DNA of 64,000 bases, from positions 1-64,000 of the forward strand of contig NZ_JASISS010000015.1 of the NCBI RefSeq assembly GCF_030063195.1. The letters run 5' to 3'. A program made the translations under genes and the position numbers. The notes beneath the pieces were generated by a model that did no database searches, had not been told where the DNA came from, and was given only the letters and a program-made list of their open reading frames with translations. Of this stretch, positions 34,714 to 42,774 are shown piece by piece. Origin of the DNA: Cryobacterium sp. PH31-AA6 (GTDB lineage Bacteria > Actinomycetota > Actinomycetes > Actinomycetales > Microbacteriaceae). Position 1 is the stretch's first letter. Each line of letters begins with the position of its first letter.

Positions 34714-36413
34714 GTGACACCCCGCAGTCCCACATCCGCTACCTGGGCGGGGAGTCCGGGCACCGCGGGTTCTTCGGCGGCACCGCCTCCAAGACCCGTG
34801 TGATCTTGTTGGGCGTTTTCATCGCTGGCGGCATGGTCGGCATGGTCATCGGGGCCGGCCTGCCGGCGTTGATCGTGGCGGTGTCGGGGGTGGGCATCAC
34901 GATGCTGACCACCGCCCGCACCCACCGTGGCACTGTCCTCGAGCGGCGCCGGAAGCGCGCCCGCGCCCGGGCACGGAAACGCCTCGGCACGGACGAGTTC
35001 GTGCCCTACGAAGTCGGGGCGTGGGACCAGCTCCAAGAAGCCATCCTCCGCGGCACCAAGAGCGAGAAGCAGGCCGCGGAGCGCGCGGCGGTGAAGATGC
35101 GGGCGAACCCGGACGGCGCCGACGGTATGGGCTGGCTCCAATACGCCTCCAACATGCCCGGCATTGCCTGGCACGCCCCGATCGGTGAGGAACCCTACCT
35201 GTCGGTGGCGTTTTCGGTGTCGGGGCAGTTGCGGGGGATGGAGACCGCGGCCGCCCTGACCCGTGCGGCGAACGCGTGGGGCAAGTTCCTGGCCCGCCGC
35301 GCCGCACCCTCCTCGTTGATCCGGAACGTGCAAACCCTCACCCGGGTGTTACCGCCAGACTCCGCCCGCCAGCAGTTGTGGGTGAAGACCCGCCTGGAAC
35401 CGGTGCAGGAAACCTGGTCGGAGGCGCAGCGGGCCTCGTTTGAGGCGCAGAAACTCTCCTACGACGAAGTGATCCGGAAATCCAGTGCCAACGCGATGGT
35501 GCAACGCCACTACGTGGTCGTGTCCTGGCCGTTGACCCAGCAATTCACCGACGCCGCCAGCAAATACGGGACCGGCCGGGACGCCTGGCGGGCGCTGATG
35601 GCCGGGCAGATTCACGCCACCGAACAAGGCTTGAACGAAGCCCGGATGGGCGACGTGCAAGCCCTCACCGCCAAGCAAACCACAGCCCTGATGCTGCACC
35701 AGCAGAACCCACACCTCCCCATCGACCTCACCCGCACGGTCGACCCGCTCCGGGCCGGGATTACGTCCCGGGACGAGTTCTCCGCGCACATCGTCGACGA
35801 CATCGACCCCACCACCCTCGTCATGACCGGGGCCGGGCCGGTGTGCCCGCCGGTGACGTGGTGGCACCGCACCGCGGCCATCCACGGGGAGAACCTTGCC
35901 GTCGCCGGGCGCAGCCCCCTCTGGTCCCTGGACCTCCTCATCGGGCGGGAGCTGAGCTTTGTCCGCTCGGTGTCCTTCCATCTGCACTTGGTGCCGGCGG
36001 GGCAGGCGAAAGCGAAAGCGCGCGCCGACGTCGTCCGCGACCTTGCCGGGGTCCTCGCCGACCAGCAGAAGGGCCGCCTCATCTCCGACGACAGCAGCAC
36101 CCGCATGTCCGCCGCGCAGCGCCGCTCCGCGGACCTCGCCGCCGGATCCCACCACCACGGCGTCGACTGGATCGGCTTCGTGACTATCTCCGCGCCCACC
36201 CGGGCGGACTTGGGCCAGGCATCCCGGCAGCTCGAGGAAGCCTGTGCGACGGGCCTGGGCATTGAACGCCTCGACTGGCAAGACTCCTTCCAATCCGCCG
36301 CCTCCGGCACCACCTGGCCGATCGGCCGGGGCCTTCGCCCCGCAGGCGCAACCCTGGCAACCCGGGCCATCAACCGCCTCGCCGGCCGCACCGACAAGGA
36401 CGCCATCTCATGA
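34710..36413 (+). CDS. SCO6880-family T4SS protein
   Basis: The 567-aa product has two close membrane helices near residues 30-68 (VILLGVFIAGGMVGMVIGAG), an Arg-rich cytoplasmic loop, and a large soluble part containing WLQYASNMPGIAWHAPIGEE and WSLDLLIGRELSFVRSVSFH. SCO6880-like proteins are encoded just before the VirB4-type ATPase in actinobacterial conjugation clusters and look like VirB3 plus the VirB4 N-terminal domain. It ends with an ATGA overlap into the next gene. Confidence 0.85.
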   Translation: MSDTPQSHIRYLGGESGHRGFFGGTASKTRVILLGVFIAGGMVGMVIGAGLPALIVAVSGVGITMLTTARTHRGTVLERRRKRARARARKRLGTDEFVPYEVGAWDQLQEAILRGTKSEKQAAERAAVKMRANPDGADGMGWLQYASNMPGIAWHAPIGEEPYLSVAFSVSGQLRGMETAAALTRAANAWGKFLARRAAPSSLIRNVQTLTRVLPPDSARQQLWVKTRLEPVQETWSEAQRASFEAQKLSYDEVIRKSSANAMVQRHYVVVSWPLTQQFTDAASKYGTGRDAWRALMAGQIHATEQGLNEARMGDVQALTAKQTTALMLHQQNPHLPIDLTRTVDPLRAGITSRDEFSAHIVDDIDPTTLVMTGAGPVCPPVTWWHRTAAIHGENLAVAGRSPLWSLDLLIGRELSFVRSVSFHLHLVPAGQAKAKARADVVRDLAGVLADQQKGRLISDDSSTRMSAAQRRSADLAAGSHHHGVDWIGFVTISAPTRADLGQASRQLEEACATGLGIERLDWQDSFQSAASGTTWPIGRGLRPAGATLATRAINRLAGRTDKDAIS

Positions 36414-37948
36414 CCCACCCCACACCCCGGCCCACCGACACCCCCGAAAAGCGTGCTGCCCCGGTGCGGAAGCCCTGGTACGGCAGCGTCCCGGGCCTGA
36501 AAATCTTCCTCACCCCCACGGCCACCATCCCGCCCACCCTCACCGGGGAAACCGAAGCCACCGAAACGGGCACCGGGGCTGGTGTTGCGGGGCCTGGTCG
36601 GCGGCCGGTGGATGTGCCACCGTTTGAGCGTCCCGGGTCGGTGCTGCGGGCCTCGCCGGGGGCGGCGGCGCGCGGCTGGTACGCGCCCCGCCTGGCCGGG
36701 GCGCCGTCCACGACCCGGCAAGCGGAGATTCTGAACACGGGCATCATCGGCGCCCCGACCGGCATTGACGGGGTCGTTAACGGCACCGACACGCTCTCGT
36801 CCACGATGATCAGCCACGACGCCCCCACCGCCTACAACGCCACCCCCCGGAAGCTCACCTCACCCAACGTCCTCATCATCGGCACCGTCGGGTCCGGGAA
36901 GTCGTCGTTTACGAAAACGGTCATGGTGATGCGGCCGCTGCTGCTGAAGAATCACCGGGCGGTGGTGTTTGACAAGAAGGACGAGGGCGGCGAAGGCGAA
37001 TACGCCGCCCTCACCCGCCGCATGGGCACCGAACCCCTCCGCTTCGACCCCGACGGCTCCGGCACCCGGTTCAACCTGATGGACCCCCTCATCGCCCGCG
37101 GCACCGGACTGCAAGGCCAAATGCTGCTCATCAACGCTGTCGCCCGCATCGCCCGCGACGACACCGCTGCGACGGAATGGGAAGAGAAAGCCACCCGGTA
37201 CGCCCTGCAACTCTTGTTCGAGAAGTTCCAGGACACCCGCCGGGCCGCGACCACCACCGATTTGATGCCGTTCCTCGGGTTGGTGCCCACCGATCAAGGA
37301 CTCTCCGGGGACGCCTCCGAACGGTTCCACCAGGCGGGCCTATCGATCAGGTTCGGCCTGCAAAACCTCCTCGAAACCTACGCCGGCGTCTTCGACGGCG
37401 AAACCAGCCGCCACGTCGACCTCTCCCACAAACTCACCACCTTCGACATCTCCCAGCTCCCCGACTCCGGCCCCGCCATCCCCACCGTGATGGCGATCGG
37501 GAACATGTGGCTGATGGGACGCCTGCGCGAAGAACGCGGCTTCGTCACCAACGTGATCTACGAAGAGGGCTGGCACATGATCGGCGGCCCCTCCGCGCAG
37601 CTGGTGAAATCCAACCAGAAACTCTCCCGGTCCCTGGGCATCTCGAACGTCTTCGTCATGCACAAAGGCACCGACATCCCCGCGGACAGCCCCGGCTACA
37701 CCGTCGTCCAAGAAGCGCAAACCGTGTACGCGTTCCGCCAAGACCGGCCCGAAGACGCCAGGTGGGCGCAAGAAACCTTCAACTTCGCCCCCGACACCGC
37801 CGCGACGCTGATGGGGTTGAACCCCGGGCATTGCGTGTTCAAGTACGGGTCCAACCCGGAAACCCACATCCGTCACATCCGCTCGGACTGGGAAGTGGAC
37901 GTCACCAACACCGACTCCGCCATGGCCGCCGGCAACACCACCACCTAA
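36410..37948 (+). CDS. VirB4-like conjugation ATPase
   Basis: The 512-aa product has Walker A GTVGSGKSSFT near residue 158, Walker B NVIYEEGWHMIG near 382, and a later conserved IHKG/MHKG-type helicase-like segment (NVFVMHKGTDIP). It lacks the long VirB4 N-terminal domain, which the preceding SCO6880-like protein seems to supply, so the two may act as a split VirB4. It powers pilus or channel assembly. Confidence 0.88.
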   Translation: MTHPTPRPTDTPEKRAAPVRKPWYGSVPGLKIFLTPTATIPPTLTGETEATETGTGAGVAGPGRRPVDVPPFERPGSVLRASPGAAARGWYAPRLAGAPSTTRQAEILNTGIIGAPTGIDGVVNGTDTLSSTMISHDAPTAYNATPRKLTSPNVLIIGTVGSGKSSFTKTVMVMRPLLLKNHRAVVFDKKDEGGEGEYAALTRRMGTEPLRFDPDGSGTRFNLMDPLIARGTGLQGQMLLINAVARIARDDTAATEWEEKATRYALQLLFEKFQDTRRAATTTDLMPFLGLVPTDQGLSGDASERFHQAGLSIRFGLQNLLETYAGVFDGETSRHVDLSHKLTTFDISQLPDSGPAIPTVMAIGNMWLMGRLREERGFVTNVIYEEGWHMIGGPSAQLVKSNQKLSRSLGISNVFVMHKGTDIPADSPGYTVVQEAQTVYAFRQDRPEDARWAQETFNFAPDTAATLMGLNPGHCVFKYGSNPETHIRHIRSDWEVDVTNTDSAMAAGNTTT

Positions 37949-37955
37949 CCCGCCC

Positions 37956-39029
37956 ATGCAGAAAGGCATCCTCGGCACCACAGCAGTGCTCCTGCTCGTG
38001 GTCCTCTTCACCGGGCTGCTGCTCGTCACTGGCGGCAGCCCCGGCACCAGCGCCTGCGCGGCAGTCGCGGCGAACCCCCAGGGCGCCGCCGAACGCTCAC
38101 CGGTCGCCGGGTATCAGGGCGACCAGCTCGTTAACGCGGCCCTGATCATGAACGCCGGCGCCACCGCCGGGGTCAACGTGCACGGGCAAACCATCGCCGT
38201 GATGACCGCGATGGGCGAATCCGCACTCCGCAACCTCACCTACGGCGACGCTGTCGGCCCCGACTCCCGCGGCCTGTTCCAGCAGCGCAACACCTGGGGC
38301 ACCCTCGCCGAACGCATGAACCCCACCCAAGCAGCCGGGTTCTTCTTTCAGCGCCTCGTCACTGTCCCAAATTGGGACACGCTGGCGCCCACGGCGGCGG
38401 CGCACGCCGTCCAGATCAACGCCGACCCCAACCACTACACGACCTACTACGACCAGGCGAAAGAAGTCGTGGCCGCTCTCACCACCGGGGACGCAGCCTG
38501 TGCCGCCGGCGTCAGCGGTGACGCCCAGGCGTTGGCAGCCGCCCTTGTGGTCAAGATCGACGCGGGAGCGATCACGGGTTTGTCGCCGGATCACCTGCGC
38601 GAGATCCGGTGGATCGCCGACGGCGACACCCGCCCGAACTGCGGCATCGACACCCGCATCCTGCAAGTCATCACCATCGCGACGAACATGTTCGAGCGGG
38701 TCGGGATCTCCGACATCAACCGGGCCTGCACCGGCCAGGTCCTCGGCTCCGGGCTCTCCTCGCCGCACTCCGCGAATGGTGGCGGCCACGCCGTCGACTT
38801 CTACTCCTTCGACCGGATGCCCACCACCGGCGCCGACGCGAACGCCCTGAAGCTCTTGAAGGCACTCAGCCCGGTGATGCCCGCCGGGTCCGGCGCCGGC
38901 CAGAACCAGTGCCGCGCCGACACCGGCGTGAGCCTGGACCTGTCGATGAAGCAATTCCGGGACGACTGCAACCACGTCCACATCGCCGTCGATCCCAACA
39001 GCACCGACCCCATGAAACTCAGCAACTAA
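37956..39029 (+). CDS. Bifunctional cell-wall hydrolase of the T4SS
   Basis: The 357-aa product has an N-terminal membrane helix or signal (TTAVLLLVVLFTGLLLVTGG). Residues ~60-165 are a lytic-transglycosylase-like region (AVMTAMGESALRN, GPDSRGLFQQRNTWG). The C-terminal half carries HSANGGGHAVDFYS and DCNHVHIAVD, the zinc-ligand pattern of D-Ala-D-Ala peptidases. It opens peptidoglycan for the conjugation channel (VirB1-like role). Confidence 0.82.
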   Translation: MQKGILGTTAVLLLVVLFTGLLLVTGGSPGTSACAAVAANPQGAAERSPVAGYQGDQLVNAALIMNAGATAGVNVHGQTIAVMTAMGESALRNLTYGDAVGPDSRGLFQQRNTWGTLAERMNPTQAAGFFFQRLVTVPNWDTLAPTAAAHAVQINADPNHYTTYYDQAKEVVAALTTGDAACAAGVSGDAQALAAALVVKIDAGAITGLSPDHLREIRWIADGDTRPNCGIDTRILQVITIATNMFERVGISDINRACTGQVLGSGLSSPHSANGGGHAVDFYSFDRMPTTGADANALKLLKALSPVMPAGSGAGQNQCRADTGVSLDLSMKQFRDDCNHVHIAVDPNSTDPMKLSN

Positions 39030-39102
39030 TGCCCCACCCCCAGGCGCACCACGCCACCCCGAAACCCAGACAGTCCGTGTTTGTGGCGGCAAGGAGAACC
39101 CT

Positions 39103-40857
39103 GTGATCGACTGGAAAGCCCGCATCATGACCGGGCTCCTCGCCGTCCTCGCGGCCGCCGGCCTCCTCGTGGCCGTGCACGTCGGCGCGATGATCACCCC
39201 CACCGGCACCCTGTATCCGTGGAACCCGGCCGCGTTGGCCGGGGGCTTCCTGTTCCGGGACGCACCGTGGCCGCCCGCCGCAACCTGGACAAGCCTGGTC
39301 GCCCTGATCCTCGCGGTGGCCCTGTTCGCATTCATCCTGGCCAAGCAAGCCCAGTGGGCGTCGACCAAGCGCAACAACGTCGCGCTCCGGCACATGGCCA
39401 CAACCCGGCAATCCGCCGTGCTGCGCTCGAAGTTGCGGGCCAAGGAAGCCGCGCAGCTGCACCCGGCCGCGGTGAACCTGCCTCCGGGGGAGCGGGTCGG
39501 CCGCCTCGTCGGGCGCGGGAACCGGTGGGTGTATCAGGGGTGGCGGGACCTGGGTGTGTACGTGTTCGGCACCGGCCGCGGCAAAACATCCGCCCTCGTG
39601 ATCCGGCACATGCTCGAAGCCCCCGGCGCGGCCATCATGACGTCCAACAAAGTCGACGGCGTTCGCGAAACCCTCGCCGGGCGCGCCGAACACGGGCAGG
39701 CGTTCATCTTCGACCCCAACCGCATCTACCGCCTCGACCCGCAGCCTGATTTCGTGTTCAACCCGCTCGAGTACATTCGCAGCGCCGCGGACGCCCGGGA
39801 GCTCGCCGCGATCTTTGAAGCCTCCACCCGGAAGGCTTCGGACCGGGGTGGGGATTCCCAGTTCGATACCGCCGGGCGGGACATGCTCGCGTACTTCTTC
39901 TACGCCGCCGCCCTCGAGCACGAACCCCTGTCCCAGGTGTTCGCGTGGATTGCCCGGGCCGAGGGGTACGACGTGCAGCAGATCCTCGCCCGGCACGGGA
40001 AAACCGGGCCATCTTCCACCATCGAGGGCATCCTGAGCTGGCCGGACAAAACCAAGGGCAGCGTCTACGCGACCGCGCAGCGGATGGCGTCCGCTCTCGC
40101 TGACGACGACCTCCTCGCCTGGACCGATACGACCGGGGTCCGCCGGTTCGACCCGGCCGCGTTCATCACCAGCACCGACACCCTGGTGCTCCTCTCCAAA
40201 GACGGTGAAGGATCCGGTGGTGCCATTCTCACCGCCCTCATCCGTGCGATCTGCAAAACCGCTGAGACGGCCGCGCAGCGAAACGGCGGCCGCCTCCCGG
40301 TCCCGCTCGTGATGGAGCTCGACGAGTGCGCGAACATCGTCCGCTGGCCCGAACTGCCCTCGGTGTATTCGTTCTACGGGTCGATGGGCATCATCCTCAA
40401 CTCCTACTTCCAATCCCGCGCCCAAGCCATCGACGCGTTCGGGAAAGACGGCTGGCAGACCCTCTGGGACGCCGCCGCCACCCGGGTCTTCGGTGGCGGA
40501 TCCGGCGACGACGACTTCCTCCGTTCCCTGGCCGCCCTCATCGGTGAACACGACGAAATCACCTACGGCAGCTCCACCGGCAAAGACGGCCAGCTGTCCA
40601 CCTCCACCAACACCCGCAAGGTCAACACCCTCGACATCGCCGCCCTCGGCTCCCTCCCCGAATGGCGCGCCATCGTCTTCAGCTCCAAATGCCGACCCGT
40701 CATGGTCAACACCGTCCCCTGGTTCCGCGACAAAACCCTCACCACCACCATCAACCGCACCCAAATTAGAACCGCGAACCCCAGGCCGGAACCGGTGCCG
40801 GTGCCGGTGCCGGTGCCGGACGACACCATTCCCGCGGAGGCGGTAGCCCATGGCTGA
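39103..40857 (+). CDS. VirD4/TraG-type coupling protein
   Basis: The 584-aa product has two N-terminal membrane helices (to residue ~85), Walker A VFGTGRGKTSALV near 155 and Walker B PLVMELDECAN near 404, with LNSYFQSRAQ as the conserved sensor helix. It links the relaxosome to the channel. The start is GTG 39103 with AAGGAG upstream. The C-terminus ends in a PVPVPVPVP run encoded by four CCGGTG hexamers (40792-40815), a slippage-prone tract. Confidence 0.93.
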   Translation: MIDWKARIMTGLLAVLAAAGLLVAVHVGAMITPTGTLYPWNPAALAGGFLFRDAPWPPAATWTSLVALILAVALFAFILAKQAQWASTKRNNVALRHMATTRQSAVLRSKLRAKEAAQLHPAAVNLPPGERVGRLVGRGNRWVYQGWRDLGVYVFGTGRGKTSALVIRHMLEAPGAAIMTSNKVDGVRETLAGRAEHGQAFIFDPNRIYRLDPQPDFVFNPLEYIRSAADARELAAIFEASTRKASDRGGDSQFDTAGRDMLAYFFYAAALEHEPLSQVFAWIARAEGYDVQQILARHGKTGPSSTIEGILSWPDKTKGSVYATAQRMASALADDDLLAWTDTTGVRRFDPAAFITSTDTLVLLSKDGEGSGGAILTALIRAICKTAETAAQRNGGRLPVPLVMELDECANIVRWPELPSVYSFYGSMGIILNSYFQSRAQAIDAFGKDGWQTLWDAAATRVFGGGSGDDDFLRSLAALIGEHDEITYGSSTGKDGQLSTSTNTRKVNTLDIAALGSLPEWRAIVFSSKCRPVMVNTVPWFRDKTLTTTINRTQIRTANPRPEPVPVPVPVPDDTIPAEAVAHG

Positions 40858-41260
40858 GTACGACGACTACGACTCGACCGGCCCTGAGGAGGACACGGTC
40901 GACGTTCGCCAAATGTTCCTCGACTGGTTGACCGGACACCTCGCCACCGTCGAGGTCGTCGGCACCAAACCAACACCGTGGTGCACCCAATGGTGGCTAC
41001 ACCCGGAGGTCGTCGCCCGGTTCAAGGCCCTCTGGCAAGCCAGCATGCAAGCCGACGCCAGCGTCATGGACGGCGACGCCGGCGCCGTTTCCTCCTGGTG
41101 GATCAACCACTGGGACCGCCACGCCGCCGTCATCTTCGACAAAGGAAACGGGCCCTTCCGCGACTGCGACCCCGACCAAGGACACCTCTACCGCCGTAAA
41201 GACACAACCGCCCAGATCGTGCCGGCGGCGATGCCGCCGGACGACGTCGAGCTCAGCTGA
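40850..41260 (+). CDS. DUF4913 protein
   Basis: The 136-aa product has WCTQWWLHPEVVARFKALWQ and SSWWINHWDRH, the hallmark of DUF4913, which is encoded behind the coupling protein in many actinobacterial conjugative plasmids. Function unknown. It overlaps the coupling-protein gene by 8 bp, so it belongs to the same operon and is its last gene. Confidence 0.88.
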   Translation: MAEYDDYDSTGPEEDTVDVRQMFLDWLTGHLATVEVVGTKPTPWCTQWWLHPEVVARFKALWQASMQADASVMDGDAGAVSSWWINHWDRHAAVIFDKGNGPFRDCDPDQGHLYRRKDTTAQIVPAAMPPDDVELS

Positions 41261-41352
41261 AGGTGACACCGTGTTTTTTAGAACGTACCCCGACAGAAAT
41301 TAATCAATATTCGACGATTTGTCAGCGCAAATGGGGCTGTTCGACGGGGGTT
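41261..41352. other. Spacer at the end of the conjugation operon
   Basis: This short AT-richer stretch (AGAAATTAATCAATATTCG) without a reading frame lies between the DUF4913 stop and the Tn3-like inverted repeat. It marks the change from backbone to catabolic island. Confidence 0.4.
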
Positions 41353-41390
41353 GGGGTCTTGGTAGTAACGGAACAGGATTGAACGCTAAG
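41353..41390 (+). repeat. Solitary Tn3-family-like 38-bp terminal repeat
   Basis: It begins GGGGTCTTGG and ends GAACGCTAAG exactly 38 bp later, the length and the GGGG...TAAG signature of Tn3-family ends, with GGAAC-N-GATT.. resembling the Tn3 interior. The GGGG side faces the conjugation genes, so the transposon would extend rightward over the sugar island. I found no partner repeat to the right. Confidence 0.45.
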
Positions 41391-41415
41391 CGCGTCGTGT
41401 CAGGTCGCGTTCCGG

Positions 41416-41700
41416 CTAGTTTTCCGACGGTGTGCCTGTCGCGGGCGAGGCAGTGAGCGGGACTTGCGGCTTCAGCGAAGACAGCGTTCTGGTAAAGCGA
41501 AGCCGGGCGATGTCGCTGCGATATGGGTCGGCACTCTCAATCACCGTGTCAATGATTCCCCGTGCCCGGAAGACACGCCGCGCGGTCCCAAGGCTGACAC
41601 CTCCCTGCCCCGATTCAAGCTTGTGTCGGCGACCTGCACAGCAGTCAACCCGAGAAGTTGACGCCAACGTCTGAATGTCCGTGCCAAGTTAGCGTTAGAG
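41416..41700 (-). pseudogene. Decayed XRE-type regulator gene
   Basis: One frame reads LARTFRRWRQLLGLTAVQVAD. After a frameshift near 41625-41640 another reads RRHKLESGQGGVSLGTARRV, then DPYRSDIARLRFTRTLSSLK. Joined, these are the first and later helices of a Cro-type helix-turn-helix with the turn partly deleted. No intact start is visible. It probably regulated a neighbouring locus before decay. Confidence 0.6.
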
Positions 41701-41758
41701 CACGCCGAACGGGAATGGGCGTTGTTCGCTTCGCGACCATGAGTGCTCCTCTCTAACG
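41682..41758. promoter_or_regulatory. Inverted repeat with a motif shared with the araC-type promoter
   Basis: GCGTTAGAGCAC at 41692-41703 is mirrored by GTGCTC-CT-CTCTAACGC ending near 41758. Its left part, GTGCCAAGTTAGCGTTAGAG, recurs as GTGCCAAGTCAGTGTTGAG at 42742, upstream of the AraC-type gene. It could be a transcription-factor site or the end of a lost insertion element. Confidence 0.4.
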
Positions 41759-41825
41759 CGCCGTTAACTCCCCAGCCTCACCGGTGGATCGAGGCTATCC
41801 GACCCGGCGAATCGGGCGCGCGACT

Positions 41826-42701
41826 TCAGTCGTGCCGCCGATACGCGGTCGGTGAGACGCCGTGAATTTTCTTGAACTGCCGTGAGAAGTAGAACGAGTC
41901 ATCGTAGCCAACAGCGTGGGCGACGTCCTCAACCGTCTGATTGGTCGTGTCGAGCAACCCCCTCGCGCTAGCCATCCTGAGCTGAGTTTGGTAGGTAACT
42001 GCGGGAACTCCCGTGTGTTTCTTGAACACCGCTGCGAAATGGGAGGCGCTCATACCGGCCATGTCCGCCAGATCGGAAACGTTGATCCGTCGATTGACGT
42101 GATCGCGCAGATACTCGGCCGCACGTTCGACCATGTCCTGTGTGTTTCCCGCGCCAGACGGACGGGACGACGCCAAGGACGTCATGAGGTGCCAGGCCGC
42201 TCCGGAAGCGTGCACAAGACTGGACTCTGTTGTATCGCGCTCCATCCACCGGATGATCTCCTCCATCAGGGCGACGCTGGCGTAAATGTCCGGGATCTCC
42301 CGCACCACTGAGGTGGGAGTGAGGGCGGCGATTCGCATGAAGTCTTCGACGCTCGAGCCATCGAGATGCGCCCACCAGACCGTCCACGGATCCGCGGCGT
42401 CGGCCCCGTAGGAGTGCGCAAGTGCGGGCGGCAGGAGTAGCGCCTGACCGGCTTTCACGGTGAATCGTCCCTCGGCCGCTTCGCACCAGCCCTGCCCACG
42501 CACGCACAGGATCAGGACCAGCTGCCGGATCGGACGCGTCCGAATCCATCCGTGGTGCTCGGCGTGGGGGAAGTAGCCGCAATCGGTAACGAGAAGGTTA
42601 CGCGTGACGGGCCGTTGCAGGGCGAGTTCGACTTGCGGGCGCGGAAGAACGAGCATCCTCTGTCCCGGGAACCCGTCTGCGACCAGTTCAGGCTTTACCA
42701 C
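41826..42701 (-). CDS. AraC-family transcriptional regulator
   Basis: The 291-aa product has an N-terminal cupin-like sugar-sensing domain (residues ~30-110, LVLILCVRGQGWCEAAEGRF). The C-terminal AraC double helix-turn-helix spans ~190-290 (INVSDLADMAGMSASHFAAV and VEDVAHAVGYDDSFYFSRQF, then KKIHGVSP). It is the last gene of the minus-strand lacZ cluster and is the probable activator of this beta-galactoside locus. Confidence 0.92.
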   Translation of the reverse strand: MVKPELVADGFPGQRMLVLPRPQVELALQRPVTRNLLVTDCGYFPHAEHHGWIRTRPIRQLVLILCVRGQGWCEAAEGRFTVKAGQALLLPPALAHSYGADAADPWTVWWAHLDGSSVEDFMRIAALTPTSVVREIPDIYASVALMEEIIRWMERDTTESSLVHASGAAWHLMTSLASSRPSGAGNTQDMVERAAEYLRDHVNRRINVSDLADMAGMSASHFAAVFKKHTGVPAVTYQTQLRMASARGLLDTTNQTVEDVAHAVGYDDSFYFSRQFKKIHGVSPTAYRRHD

Positions 42702-42741
42702 CCTCGCCTCTTTCCCTGTTATGCGTCCCTCCCGAGGATAG

Positions 42742-42762
42742 GTGCCAAGTCAGTGTTGAGCC
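42742..42762. promoter_or_regulatory. Shared motif upstream of the AraC-type gene
   Basis: GTGCCAAGTCAGTGTTGAGC lies 40 bp before the AraC-type start and matches the motif at 41682-41703 at 17 of about 20 positions. It is a candidate binding site, possibly for the AraC-type protein itself. Confidence 0.4.
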
Positions 42763-42774
42763 CAAATACTCCTT

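Noticed and set aside
40792-40815. CCGGTG hexamer repeat as a regulatory element
   Set aside because: It lies inside the coupling-protein gene and simply encodes a Pro-Val run.
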